The notes: generated by a model from the letters alone, not told the origin. 27,966 bases of DNA from an uncultured Sutterella sp. (GCA_905197905.1 CAJKAP010000018.1:1-27966); one strand, 5' to 3'; shown: positions 7,215 through 16,445, counted from the stretch's first letter. Numbers and translations are program-made.

Positions 7215-9314
7215 ATGCCTGACTCATCAACCCTCTTGACCCAATCTCTCATTGAAAAGCCACTCATCACAGCGCTCGCCCTTGCCTTTACCGCTTTTAC
7301 GCCTCTAGTTCATGCCGCTGAGGCAGAAAATAGCAGTGTCGTTGTGCCCCAGACAGTCGTGGTCACGGCCACTCGTACTGAAAAAGCCCTTGAAGACGCC
7401 ACAGCTTCCATCGCAGTCATCGATGCAAAGCAGCTCGCCACCGAAGCACCCGCTACGATTTTCGATGCCTTGGACGGAATTCCTAATGTGAGCGTTGAAG
7501 GCTCTGACAGTCCGATTTATGGCAAGGTTTCCATTCGTGGTGGAGACCCCAATCAAAATATTTATTTGATTGATGGCGTGCGCCAGGACAACTACACAAT
7601 GTCAGGCAACCACCCCGTAGGTATTTTCTTAGACCCTGAACTCATCAAGCAGCTTGAAGTAAAGCGTGGAGGCGGTTCGGTTCTTTACGGGAACGGCGGC
7701 ATTTCGGGCGTTATCTCTGCCACGACAAAGTCCGCCTCTGACTTCTTAGCGCCTGGCGAATCTTTTGGCGCAATGCTCAAAACCGGTTACGACAGCGCCT
7801 CACACGAATGGGGCAAGATGGCGTACCTCTATGGACGCACAGAGGCCATCGATGCGCTCTTCGCAATTACACGTCGAGACAGTGGGAACTTGAAACTTTC
7901 GGTGCCAACCACGTCCACCGATCGTGATGCTCAAGAAACTGGCTTCATGGCCAAAGTGAGTTTTGCCCCCACACTCGAATCGATGGCAACACTCACCTAT
8001 AACTATGACGACGCTGACGACAGCTGGACAGCTGATGATTTACCGCTTGGCTACGACTATAAGCAACACCGTATCACGGGAGCTTATCAGTATGAAAATG
8101 GTCCGCTCGTCAATTTGAAGACCTCGATTCAGTGGAGTCGTAGCGAATACGACTACCAAACCGCCTTTAACAACCCGAGATTTGGCGAAGGGACAATTCG
8201 CAACGGTGACAAATTCAACTCCCTGGGGCTTACTCTCCAAAACACGAGTAGTTTCACCTTTGGGGTGGGGCACGAAGTCACCGCGGGCTTTGATATTTAT
8301 CGAAGCTCTCAGACCTCTTACTCAAGCAATCCGATGCTCAATGATGGCTCGACCGAAAGCTCTGAAGACTCCCAACGTCCAAACGCCGATGCCCTTGATT
8401 TTGGCATCTTTGTAACAGACGCCTTAGCCCTCACCGATCGCATCACACTCACGCCTGGTGTGCGCTTTAACTACTATCGCCGCTCCGCTGACGACCCGAA
8501 TCTCGATAGTTCGAGCGACCATGCGGTGACCCCTAGCCTTGCGCTTGAATTTAAACCCATGGAAGGGTTAACGCTTTGGGGTACCGCTTCACTTGGTTAC
8601 CGCCCGCCTAGCATGGATGAGCTTTTCTACAACCTTCCGCTCTTTAAGATGGGCGGGATGGCCTTCCCAATGTACGGCACGGTTCTTGCCAACCCAGATC
8701 TCAAACCAGAAAAGTCTCGCAACTATGAAATTGGGGCCAATGCTACCTTTGGTACCCTTCTCACGGAAACCGACCGCCTTACTTTGCGTGCCGCGCTTTT
8801 CTATAACGACCTTCGTGACGGCTTCCACATTAACGAATGGGAGGACGATATGGGGATGCAGCTCTATCAAGTAGTTAACCTCAATCACGTTGTGCGTAAA
8901 GGGATTGAGTTGAGCGCCAACTACGAAATCGGCAATGCCGCTTTCGCTTTGGGCTACGGCTATTTGCGAGCTACGGATAAGGAAACGGGTGAGCGCGAAG
9001 AAGGTATTTCTCCGCAAAACCTCTCCTTCCGCGCAAGCTATCAGATTCCTGTCGCCGCTTTAAATGCATGGTATCGCTTCAATTGGAGTGAAAAGGCACC
9101 GACCCACTCGACAAGTTCGTACTACAAAGATGTTTCCACTCACGCACTGGGACTTTCTTGGGCTCCGCGTGTTGCAAACTTCTGCGACTTTACACTCAAT
9201 GCATCTGTCGAAAATCTAACCGACGAAAAGTATCTACGCAGCGTCTCCTATCGTATGGGCGGCACAACGGGCTTTGGTCGTACGGTTCGCGTTTGGGTCT
9301 CGGCCAAATTCTAG
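7215..9314 (+). CDS. TonB-dependent outer-membrane receptor
   Basis: 22-strand outer-membrane gate driven by TonB-ExbBD. It has a signal peptide (hydrophobic core LITALALAFTAF, probable cleavage after VHA at about residue 34), a TonB box within TVVVTATRT (about 47-55), and a plug domain (about 60-165: SIRGGDPNQNIYLIDGVRQ, then EVKRGGGSVLYGNGGISGVIS). A beta-barrel carries the NPDLKPEKSRNYEIG motif and ends in a terminal phenylalanine (VWVSAKF). Plug and early barrel most resemble the haemoglobin/transferrin/lactoferrin receptor group, but siderophore or corrinoid receptors cannot be excluded. ATG at 7215 has GGAG eight bases upstream. A Fur box precedes it, and an ABC transporter follows after three bases. 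Confidence 0.93.
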   Translation: MPDSSTLLTQSLIEKPLITALALAFTAFTPLVHAAEAENSSVVVPQTVVVTATRTEKALEDATASIAVIDAKQLATEAPATIFDALDGIPNVSVEGSDSPIYGKVSIRGGDPNQNIYLIDGVRQDNYTMSGNHPVGIFLDPELIKQLEVKRGGGSVLYGNGGISGVISATTKSASDFLAPGESFGAMLKTGYDSASHEWGKMAYLYGRTEAIDALFAITRRDSGNLKLSVPTTSTDRDAQETGFMAKVSFAPTLESMATLTYNYDDADDSWTADDLPLGYDYKQHRITGAYQYENGPLVNLKTSIQWSRSEYDYQTAFNNPRFGEGTIRNGDKFNSLGLTLQNTSSFTFGVGHEVTAGFDIYRSSQTSYSSNPMLNDGSTESSEDSQRPNADALDFGIFVTDALALTDRITLTPGVRFNYYRRSADDPNLDSSSDHAVTPSLALEFKPMEGLTLWGTASLGYRPPSMDELFYNLPLFKMGGMAFPMYGTVLANPDLKPEKSRNYEIGANATFGTLLTETDRLTLRAALFYNDLRDGFHINEWEDDMGMQLYQVVNLNHVVRKGIELSANYEIGNAAFALGYGYLRATDKETGEREEGISPQNLSFRASYQIPVAALNAWYRFNWSEKAPTHSTSSYYKDVSTHALGLSWAPRVANFCDFTLNASVENLTDEKYLRSVSYRMGGTTGFGRTVRVWVSAKF

Positions 9315-9317
9315 TTT

Positions 9318-10976
9318 ATGGCCAAACTCCAAGCCACTTTTGCCAGGCGAGCACTACTGGATTTCGTGATCGACTACTGTCGGTCACGAGCCAGTTGGAT
9401 GGCACTCGCCCTTTTACTCATTGTTCTTGCCGGAAACGTCTACAGCGTTCGTCTTTCCTTGCTGATGAACACGTGGAATGGGCGATTCTTTGACGCTCTC
9501 GCGGCTGTCAATAAGGAAGCAATTGTGAACGAGCTCCTCTACTTTGCGGGGCTCGTCACGTTGATTATTTTTGTCCTCGTGATGACGGACTATCTCAAGT
9601 CACGCTTAATCCTCAAAGTTCGGCGTGACCTTACCACACGACTTTTTGATCGTTGGCTTTCAGACAAAGCAGCGCACTATCGTCTTCGAGAAAGCGGTCT
9701 TGAGCCAGATAATCCAGACCAACGTTTACTCGAAGACTCCTACACCTTTGTCTCGCTCTCTATTAACTTATTTTTGAGTTTCATCGAGTCGATTCTCACC
9801 ATTGGAACCTTTACCGTAGTGCTTTGGTCGCTTTCTATGCCCCTCACACTAGGGAGCGTGACCATCCACGGCAGTATGTTCTGGGCCTGCATCATCTACA
9901 CCGTCCTCGGTATGCTTATCACGCATGCGATTGGCTACCCGCTCAAAGCACTCAACTTTGAAGCTCAACACCAGGAAGCTGATTTGCGTTATGCCTTGAT
10001 TGAAAAGCGACGCCATGCCGATGCTATCGCTGGTGCGCATGGTGAAAAAAGCGAGCGCGTTCGGTTGCATACACAGCTCTACAGCTTGATTGATCTCTTG
10101 ATTAAGCGGGTGAAAAAAGAGAGAGATCTCTCGCTTTTTACCGTAGGGTTGGGACAAATTACCCACATGACGCCGATTATTTTGGGACTTCCTGCGCTCT
10201 TTGCGGGAAGTATCGCGTTGGGTGGTCTCATGCAACTACGTGGGGCCTTTGTAGACGTCGCGCGTTCTCTTTCCTGGTTCATTATTGCGTACGATGATTT
10301 AGCTAAACTCGCCGCAGTCTCTGCGCGTTTAAATGGTCTGCTCTCAGGGCTCTCGGAAAGAGAGAAAGAGACGCGAGCGAATGTTTCTCCTACGCTTAAG
10401 ACAGCCATCCGACTGATGTTGCCCGATGGCGTACGAGAAACTCATTTGGCGCTCTCGTTAGACGCCAGTCAGTTTGGACTCATTACTGGTCCCTCTGGCA
10501 TTGGAAAAAGTACCGCCCTTAAAGCGATTGCTGGCTTTTACGATCGCTATGAAGGTGTGCTTGAGCGACCTGAGGACTTTTTGTGGCTCCCACAGTCGCC
10601 CTACTTGATGAAGGGAACCCTTCGTGCAAACCTCTGTTACCCAAACACCTCTGAGGCGTACTCAGACGACGAGTTAAAGCATTGGCTCTCACTCATGGAG
10701 CTAGGACACCTTTTCCCTCGTCTGGACGAAACAGGAGACTGGCGAGCGCTACTTTCAGGTGGCGAAGCGCAACGCATCATGCTGATTCGAGCCCTTTCAA
10801 CTCGCCCCACGTTGCTCCTTCTCGATGAAACTACCTCTGCCATGGATGAAGAGGCTGCAGTGCATATTCTGCAAAAACTGCGCTCAGAACTGCCTGACAG
10901 CACCATTTTGATGGTGACGCATCAGGAGCTCAGCTCGCTCTCAGATTGTGTCGTAACGCTTAATACATCCTCTTAA
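9318..10976 (+). CDS. ABC transporter, fused membrane and ATPase domains (SbmA/YddA/Rv1819c type)
   Basis: One-piece half-transporter that should work as a homodimer in the inner membrane. The N-terminal part (about 20-340) is an ABC_membrane_2 domain: several transmembrane helices and the signature NPDQRLLEDSYTF (about 132-144). The C-terminal ATPase has Walker A GPSGIGKST (391-399), Q-loop WLPQSPY, signature LSGGEAQR (479-486), Walker B LLLLDE (499-504) and switch His535. Relatives SbmA/BacA and mycobacterial Rv1819c import peptides or cobalamin despite an exporter-type fold. It starts three bases after the receptor gene and precedes a binding-protein-like gene, which points to import. The substrate is not readable from sequence. 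Confidence 0.92.
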   Translation: MAKLQATFARRALLDFVIDYCRSRASWMALALLLIVLAGNVYSVRLSLLMNTWNGRFFDALAAVNKEAIVNELLYFAGLVTLIIFVLVMTDYLKSRLILKVRRDLTTRLFDRWLSDKAAHYRLRESGLEPDNPDQRLLEDSYTFVSLSINLFLSFIESILTIGTFTVVLWSLSMPLTLGSVTIHGSMFWACIIYTVLGMLITHAIGYPLKALNFEAQHQEADLRYALIEKRRHADAIAGAHGEKSERVRLHTQLYSLIDLLIKRVKKERDLSLFTVGLGQITHMTPIILGLPALFAGSIALGGLMQLRGAFVDVARSLSWFIIAYDDLAKLAAVSARLNGLLSGLSEREKETRANVSPTLKTAIRLMLPDGVRETHLALSLDASQFGLITGPSGIGKSTALKAIAGFYDRYEGVLERPEDFLWLPQSPYLMKGTLRANLCYPNTSEAYSDDELKHWLSLMELGHLFPRLDETGDWRALLSGGEAQRIMLIRALSTRPTLLLLDETTSAMDEEAAVHILQKLRSELPDSTILMVTHQELSSLSDCVVTLNTSS

Positions 10977-10995
10977 TGAAAGGAAGTGAGATGCC

Positions 10996-11847
10996 ATGTT
11001 GAATGCTTTTACCCCATTTCCACGCTATGAAAACGCCATTTTTGTGGGTGATTCCGCCACTGAAGCCCTAGCTCAACTGCGTATTTTTGGGCGTGGTCTC
11101 ATTGGGGGAGATATTCCTTCAATGGAAACCTTGCACCCAGCAGAAAAAATGCTCGAGTGCACGCTTTGCGCGATGCACAATCGCCCACAAATCTTAGACT
11201 CCGCGGCTAGGCGTATCAAAGCAGACTACATTTTGCTCGAAGACAATGGTCTCCCCGAGCTCAACCCAATTGAGCTCAAAGAGCCCCTAGCGAAAGAAGG
11301 GTTCAAGGTGATCACACTTAACGTGAAAGGAAGTCCCGAAGAGGTACTGCGGCGCGCGGGCAAATTGATGGGAGAAGAAAAGCAAGCAGAGCGTATTATT
11401 CGCGATATCGAAACGCGCCTGCACACGCTTCGCTCGCTCCCCAAACTACCTGCCCTTCGAGTGCTACCGATTTTAGGTGTTCGACATCCTGTGGAAAATA
11501 AGGGATTCGTTTTTGCCGCCAGTGCTGATTCCGAGCTCTCTAGAACGATTCTGAGACCACTAGGGCTCACAAACGTTGTGAATGATGACCTCAAAGAGAT
11601 CCTCCCCGGGGTCACGGATCCAGCGACTCACGGAGGCTGGGAGGCTCTTATTCGCTACTCAGACGCTGATGTTGTTGCGCTCTGTGGCGATGCAACCGTT
11701 GCCACTGTAGAGTACCTTAGAGTCGCCAAGACAACCGGGATCTCTATCCCAACAGTGCCCCTGCCCTGGTACTGTCGCAGTATGGGATGCCGCTACGCGC
11801 GCACGCTTGAAGTTTGGGATAGTGCCTTGCGTGCACTTTTCCTGTAG
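10996..11847 (+). CDS. BtuF/FhuD-like binding protein homologue without signal peptide
   Basis: 283 residues with the layout of a class III (helical-backbone) substrate-binding protein. An N-terminal lobe has DSATEALAQL and GRGLIGGDIPSM, the linker helix region covers about 110-150 (EEVLRRAGKLMGEEKQAERI), and the C-terminal lobe includes FVFAASADSELSRTILRPLG and WEALIRYSDADVVAL. Unlike normal family members it starts MLNAFTPFPRY with no signal peptide or lipobox, and a stop codon in frame nine bases upstream rules out a longer form. It contains Cys-rich spots (CTLCAMH near 55; WYCRSMGC near 258). AGGAAG precedes the ATG, and it lies 19 bases after the ABC gene. Fold assignment is inference from residue pattern. 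It could be a cytoplasmic ligand handler or an altered binding protein. Confidence 0.65.
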   Translation: MLNAFTPFPRYENAIFVGDSATEALAQLRIFGRGLIGGDIPSMETLHPAEKMLECTLCAMHNRPQILDSAARRIKADYILLEDNGLPELNPIELKEPLAKEGFKVITLNVKGSPEEVLRRAGKLMGEEKQAERIIRDIETRLHTLRSLPKLPALRVLPILGVRHPVENKGFVFAASADSELSRTILRPLGLTNVVNDDLKEILPGVTDPATHGGWEALIRYSDADVVALCGDATVATVEYLRVAKTTGISIPTVPLPWYCRSMGCRYARTLEVWDSALRALFL

Positions 11848-11856
11848 TCCAAAAAC

Positions 11857-11893
11857 AATAGCCACCAAGAGCAACTCCTGATGGCTATTTTGT
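11857..11893. terminator. Bidirectional terminator between the uptake operon and ribE
   Basis: AATAGCCA (11857-11864) pairs with TGGCTATT (11882-11889). TTTTGTTT follows on the plus strand and TGTTTTTGG on the minus strand, serving both convergent units. Confidence 0.85.
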
Positions 11894-11927
11894 TTCGTAG
11901 AGAAAAGGGGATTCTCAGCGCAAACGT

Positions 11928-12548
11928 TTAGAAGAACGAATCTTCATCATTTTTGAGCGAAATCATGCGTTCCACATAGCGCGCAATCGTGTCGATTTCA
12001 AGGTTCACATAGGTCTGTGGCTTGAGCGACTTCAAGGTCGTCACAGCGACCGTGTGTGGAATCAAATTGATTTCCACAAGCGTATCGAGCGCCGTATCTT
12101 CCACACGATTAATCGTGAGAGACACCCCGTTGACCGTGATCGATCCCTTGTAGGCTAAGTACGGAGACAAGTTACGCGGAGCGCGGATGATCAAACGGTA
12201 AGACTCAGCCACTTTTTCCATGGATTCAACCTGGCCTACGCCGTCCACGTGACCGCTCACCAAGTGACCGTCTACGCGATCACCTAAGCGCATAGCTTTT
12301 TCAAGATTGACTTCACCAAAGGTATCCAAACCTGTGGTCTTAGAGAGACTTTCCGCGGAAACGTCCACCTTGAATTCTTTTTCGGTAACTTCCACCACCG
12401 TCATGCAAGCACCATTAACGGCAATGGAATCCCCCACGCGAACTTCAGAAAGACCTAAGTCCGGGGCCAAAATAGTCAAACGCACGCCGTTACCCAACTT
12501 TTCGGGTTCACGGACCTTACCAATCGCCTGAACAATACCTGTAAACAT
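11928..12548 (-). CDS. ribE: Riboflavin synthase alpha chain
   Basis: Last step of riboflavin synthesis: dismutation of two lumazine molecules. It has the two tandem six-stranded barrels of the family. The first starts MFTGIVQAIGKV and holds VGDSIAVNGACMTV; the second starts near residue 98 with GHLVSGHVDGVG and holds KGSITVNGVSLTI. Length 206 is normal. The start codon overlaps the ribD stop by one base (TAATG), so translation is coupled. Some genomes call this gene ribC. It ends at a bidirectional terminator. Confidence 0.97.
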   Translation of the reverse strand: MFTGIVQAIGKVREPEKLGNGVRLTILAPDLGLSEVRVGDSIAVNGACMTVVEVTEKEFKVDVSAESLSKTTGLDTFGEVNLEKAMRLGDRVDGHLVSGHVDGVGQVESMEKVAESYRLIIRAPRNLSPYLAYKGSITVNGVSLTINRVEDTALDTLVEINLIPHTVAVTTLKSLKPQTYVNLEIDTIARYVERMISLKNDEDSFF

Positions 12549-13657
12549 TACGGCTTTCTCCTAAGTAAAATCGTTCGCAAATCATCCCCCACACTCTTAT
12601 GTTCCCAGAGGTGCCAACGCGGAGCAGAACCTGGCGTCGCCGGCTCTAAAATTGTCGCGATGGGCTTGCCAGAACCAAAGAGGCAAGGGGCGGTATAAAG
12701 CAAAATTTCATCAACGAGACCCGCTTCTAAGAAAGCCCCGTTGAGCATGGCGCCCGCTTCGAGGTGAACCTCGTTTACGGAGCGCTCAGCGAGTAGTGCC
12801 AACATTTTACCGAGATCGACCCCAGCTTGGGTTTCGTCTGGTAAAAAAATCACTTCCGCACCACGAGTGCGTAACTCCTCGGCGCGGTTTTCTGGATCAT
12901 GCGCGGCAATAATGAGCGTCTGCCCATCTTCCAAGAGACGAGCTCTACTCGGGCACTTCAGGTGGGTATCAAGCACCACTTTGAGTGGGAAGCGAGTTTG
13001 ATCGGCTAAGCGCACGTTCATTCGTGGGTCATCAGCTAAAACCGTACCAATTCCGGTCACTACTGCACCCGCTTTCCCGCGCCAGTACTGATTGTCTTCT
13101 CGAGCCACTTCCCCTGTAATCCATGCAGAGCGTCCATCGTCGAGCGCCGTACGACCATCAAGCGTTGCAGCAACTTTCAAACGCACCCACGGAAGCCCCG
13201 TACTCATACGAGTTAAAAAGCCCGCATTCATGTACCAAGCCTCAGAAGCACAAACGCCAAGCGTCACTTCAATCCCAGCCTCTTCGAGCATCTTAAGGCC
13301 TCGTCCTGCGACGGCTGGATTCGGGTCCGTAATGGCGGCAACAACACGACCCACTTTGTGCTCAATCAACGTTTTCGCACAAGGTGGCGTGCGCCCATAA
13401 TGTGAGCAAGGTTCAAGCGTTACGTAAATCGTGGCGCCTTCAACATTTTCACCACGCGCGACCGCGTCTCTTAATGCCATCACTTCAGCGTGAGGACCAC
13501 CCACTTCTTGCGTGAAGCCTTCCCCTAAGACGCGTCCATCGCGTACAATCACTGCGCCTACGCTGGGATTAGGGGGAGAAAGACGACGAGCACGTTCTGC
13601 GAGAGAAAGTGCTCGTTGCATCCATTCGGTATCTTGTTGGCTAAAAGAGTCCATCAT
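12548..13657 (-). CDS. ribD: Bifunctional pyrimidine deaminase/reductase RibD
   Basis: Carries the second and third steps of riboflavin synthesis. The N-terminal deaminase (about 1-145) has the zinc site HAE at 56-58 and PCSHYGRTPPC with Cys84 and Cys93. The C-terminal reductase (about 150-369) has RLKVAATLDGRTA, the SAWITG segment and EAGAMLNGAFLEAGLVDE. ATG at 13657 overlaps the nrdR stop (ATGA), and a second ATG follows immediately; either could be used. The order nrdR-ribD-ribE is common in proteobacteria. Confidence 0.97.
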   Translation of the reverse strand: MMDSFSQQDTEWMQRALSLAERARRLSPPNPSVGAVIVRDGRVLGEGFTQEVGGPHAEVMALRDAVARGENVEGATIYVTLEPCSHYGRTPPCAKTLIEHKVGRVVAAITDPNPAVAGRGLKMLEEAGIEVTLGVCASEAWYMNAGFLTRMSTGLPWVRLKVAATLDGRTALDDGRSAWITGEVAREDNQYWRGKAGAVVTGIGTVLADDPRMNVRLADQTRFPLKVVLDTHLKCPSRARLLEDGQTLIIAAHDPENRAEELRTRGAEVIFLPDETQAGVDLGKMLALLAERSVNEVHLEAGAMLNGAFLEAGLVDEILLYTAPCLFGSGKPIATILEPATPGSAPRWHLWEHKSVGDDLRTILLRRKP

Positions 13658-14190
13658 CGAACAGCCTCAACAGCGCGACGCAAAGCTTCTACTGTGCGCT
13701 CTGTCGTAGGCTTGGCATGTAAGTCAACCGTCGTGTCACTCGTTTCAATCGTCTTTTGGATCAAGACGATGAAGGATTCTGGATCCGAAATATTGAGATA
13801 GACCGAAGCAAAGCGAATGTAGGCGATGATATCTAAACGAGACAGCGCATCAAGCACCAAGTCGCCTAAGAGGTTGGAGCGAATTTCGCGCTCGCCCATC
13901 AAAATCATCTGTTGCTCAATAAAGTCCGCCGCATCTTCAACACGCTCGAAAGAAACCGGGCGCTTACGCAGTGCAAGCATCATCGAAGAGAGCATCTTCT
14001 GACGGTTATATTCCGTACGAATGCCGCCACGCTTCACAATGAGAGGCATGAGGAGCTGTGCACGTTCAAAAGTCGTGAAACGCTTGCCGCAAGACAAGCA
14101 ACGGCGTCGACGGCGAATGACGGCACCTTCATCAGGGGCACGAGAATCGATCACCTGAGTATCTTTGTGCTGACAATAAGGACAACGCAT
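13654..14190 (-). CDS. nrdR: Transcriptional repressor NrdR
   Basis: Zinc-ribbon and ATP-cone repressor of ribonucleotide reductase genes. The zinc ribbon cysteines are at 3, 6, 31 and 34 (MRCPYC; CLSCGKRF), followed by the RRRRR turn and TTFERAQL. The ATP-cone (about 48-140) senses ATP/dATP. Length 178 includes a C-terminal extension of about 25 residues beyond the usual end. AGAGG lies six bases before the ATG. It is separated from glyA by a terminator and heads the nrdR-ribD-ribE run. No nrd genes or clear NrdR boxes are in the window. Confidence 0.97.
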   Translation of the reverse strand: MRCPYCQHKDTQVIDSRAPDEGAVIRRRRRCLSCGKRFTTFERAQLLMPLIVKRGGIRTEYNRQKMLSSMMLALRKRPVSFERVEDAADFIEQQMILMGEREIRSNLLGDLVLDALSRLDIIAYIRFASVYLNISDPESFIVLIQKTIETSDTTVDLHAKPTTERTVEALRRAVEAVR

Positions 14191-14301
14191 GAAAAACCTC
14201 TCTATAGTTTGTCCAGTGATGAGAGCCCCAGAATTTGGGGTTTTAAGTTATGTGTGAGTTTATCTCTCCTTTCGTCCGATATCAAGCATAAACATACAAA
14301 A

Positions 14302-14336
14302 TAAGGGCTACCACTCGTATCTGAATGATAGCCCTT
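14302..14336 (-). terminator. Intrinsic terminator after glyA
   Basis: AAGGGCTA and TAGCCCTT arms (8 bp) are followed on the minus strand by ATTTTGTATG. The rest of the gap before nrdR has a small CCCCA/TGGGG hairpin near 14223-14237. Confidence 0.8.
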
Positions 14337-14387
14337 GTATGTTTAAGATCTTTTCACTCCCTTACTGGGGAAATTTTGATCTTTTGC

Positions 14388-15650
14388 TTAGTCCTGATAG
14401 ACAGGGAAAGCGCTTGTCAATTCATGGACTTCAGCGCGCACGCGAGCGAGCACAGCCTCATCGGTCGGCGCTTCAAGCACATCCACGATCAAGTTCGCGA
14501 CCTTGCGAGCTTCGGCTTCACCGAAACCACGAGTCGTGATAGCGGGAGAACCTAAACGGATACCAGAAGTCACAAATGGCGTTTCTGGATCGTTCGGAAT
14601 CGTGTTCTTATTGACGGTGATGTTAGCTTCATGCAAAGCACTTTCTGCCACCTTACCCGTGATCTTCAACGGACGGAGGTCAACAAGCATAACGTGGCTC
14701 TGCGTGCCGCCAGAAACAATGCGAAGACCGCGCTTCTGGAGTTCTTCTGCCATCGCACGAGCGTTCTTCAACATGTTTTCGCCGTAGGTCTTGAAAGAGG
14801 GATCAAGTGCTTCGCCGAAGGCCACAGCCTTAGCAGCAATCACGTGCATCAAAGGACCACCCTGCATGCCCGGGAAGACTGCGGAGTTGATCTTCTTTTC
14901 CAAATCAGGACGTGAGAAGATCAAGCCGCCACGCGGACCGCGCAACGTCTTGTGGGTCGTAGTGGTGATGATATCAGCGTGACCAAACGGGGTGGGATAG
15001 ACACCAGCAGCAATCAAACCAGCATAGTGAGCCATGTCGACCATGAAGTAAGCGCCAACAGAGTGAGCGATGTCAGCAAAGCGTTTGAAGTCGATGTGAA
15101 GCGAATAGGCGGAAGCGCCAGCGATGATGAGCTTAGGCTTATGTTCTTTAGCAAGCGCTTCGACCTTATCGTAGTCGATCTTTTCGTCAGCGTCTAAACC
15201 ATAAGGCACAACGTTGAAATACTTACCAGAGAAGTTGAGGTGCATACCGTGGGTCAAGTGACCACCTTCAGCGAGCGAAAGACCCATGATGGTATCACCA
15301 TGCTCTAAGAGACCCAAGAACACAGCGGAGTTAGCCTGAGCGCCAGAGTGCGGCTGCACGTTAACGGCCATTTCCACGCCAGCGGGTTCGCAGAAAATCT
15401 TCTTAGCACGTTCAATGGCCAAGGTTTCCACCACGTCAACGTTTTCGCAACCACCGTAGTAGCGCTTGCCAGGATAACCTTCAGCGTACTTGTTGGTGAG
15501 TTGAGAGCCCTGAGCTTGCATGACGGCAGGAGAAGCATAATTTTCACTAGCGATCAGCTCAATGTGTTCTTCCTGGCGGGTGTTTTCAGCCACGATAGCA
15601 TTCCAAACAGCGGCGTCCGTTTTAGCAATGGTATTGGATCGTTTGTACAC
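14388..15650 (-). CDS. glyA: Serine hydroxymethyltransferase
   Basis: PLP enzyme converting serine and tetrahydrofolate to glycine and methylene-tetrahydrofolate; the main one-carbon source. Landmarks are HIELIASENYASPAVMQAQGS, NKYAEGYPGKRYYGG, NVQPHSGAQAN, VDMAHYAGLIAAGVYP, and TTTTHKTLRGPRGG with the PLP lysine in HKT. The frame opens further upstream from a TTG at 15695, but that adds a low-complexity FFFLIFLF stretch foreign to the family. The GTG at 15650 has AGGAAGG eight bases upstream and gives 420 residues (MYKRSNTIAKTD), so I use it. No glycine riboswitch is visible in the short leader. Confidence 0.97.
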   Translation of the reverse strand: MYKRSNTIAKTDAAVWNAIVAENTRQEEHIELIASENYASPAVMQAQGSQLTNKYAEGYPGKRYYGGCENVDVVETLAIERAKKIFCEPAGVEMAVNVQPHSGAQANSAVFLGLLEHGDTIMGLSLAEGGHLTHGMHLNFSGKYFNVVPYGLDADEKIDYDKVEALAKEHKPKLIIAGASAYSLHIDFKRFADIAHSVGAYFMVDMAHYAGLIAAGVYPTPFGHADIITTTTHKTLRGPRGGLIFSRPDLEKKINSAVFPGMQGGPLMHVIAAKAVAFGEALDPSFKTYGENMLKNARAMAEELQKRGLRIVSGGTQSHVMLVDLRPLKITGKVAESALHEANITVNKNTIPNDPETPFVTSGIRLGSPAITTRGFGEAEARKVANLIVDVLEAPTDEAVLARVRAEVHELTSAFPVYQD

Positions 15651-15772
15651 GATGTAGACCTTCCTATAAAAAAGAAAAATTAAAAAGAAAAACAAAAGTT
15701 TGTGCGTTCAGTCTCTTCTTGAGCAAGCGCTAGTTTCACCACTTCGGGTAAAACTCAGCCTTTTTCCGCTCT

Positions 15773-16363
15773 TTAAGCCAAACGCGGATTCAATGTATAA
15801 ATGCCTAACCACTCAGCTGTTCCCAAGACGTGGCACGCCATCGCGATTTCCACCTCTTCCCACGTAAAGCGCTCGGGCAAAGGCAAGTGCTCCACATCCA
15901 AGGCAATCACCATAAAGCGATAAGTGTGCCAGCGAGCATCAAAAAATGGAGGACAGGGACCATCATAGCCTGTGCCAGTTTCGCCAAGCTTAACTTCTTC
16001 CCCACGAGAATAGTCGTTAATGCCAGGACGACCAAATCCAGGCGCTAGTTTATCAAGTAACGCCCCCTCAGGGATCGATTTCACCTCCACTGGTACATCT
16101 ATTTGCACCCAGTGCACAAATCGGCGACGTGCCTGATAAGCAGGCAATTCCCCACGAGCATCTTTTTCTTCGCGGTTTGCCGGGACATCGTCATCCAAGC
16201 AAGCCACAACAAAAGAGCGCGTCCCAGCTGGTGCATCCGTCCAACTCAATTCTGGATTGCGGTTTTCGGAAAGTTCCGTTTCGCCTTGAGGGCCAATTTT
16301 CCCATAAGCAAAACGGGAAGGAATCACTGCCCCATGGGCAAAACTACTCGATGTAATTTTCAT
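15773..16363 (-). CDS. YbhB/YbcL family PEBP-like protein
   Basis: Member of the bacterial phosphatidylethanolamine-binding protein family; function of the bacterial branch is poorly defined. Landmarks are NRNPELSWTDAPAGTRSFVVACLDDD, split here by the usual PEBP loop, FVHWVQIDVP, the ligand-pocket GYDGPCPPFFDARWHTYRFMV in part, and ALDVEHLPLPE. At 196 residues it is slightly longer than E. coli YbhB. There is no signal peptide, so it is cytoplasmic. AAGGA precedes the ATG at 16363. It sits between dtd and glyA without clear coupling to either. Confidence 0.93.
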   Translation of the reverse strand: MKITSSSFAHGAVIPSRFAYGKIGPQGETELSENRNPELSWTDAPAGTRSFVVACLDDDVPANREEKDARGELPAYQARRRFVHWVQIDVPVEVKSIPEGALLDKLAPGFGRPGINDYSRGEEVKLGETGTGYDGPCPPFFDARWHTYRFMVIALDVEHLPLPERFTWEEVEIAMACHVLGTAEWLGIYTLNPRLA

Positions 16364-16407
16364 ACTCTCTGTCCTTCTATTAACTTGTCCTATCCAAAAA
16401 CGCGAAT

Positions 16408-16438
16408 GGGTGAAACTCTGTTTTTTAGAGATTCACCC
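16408..16438 (-). terminator. Hairpin after dtd, probable terminator
   Basis: GGGTGAA/TTCACCC outer arms and CTCT/AGAG inner arms form a strong stem just after the dtd stop. The T-tract (GTTTTTGG) comes eight bases later, so termination is probable rather than certain. Confidence 0.6.
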
Positions 16439-16445
16439 ATCAAGA

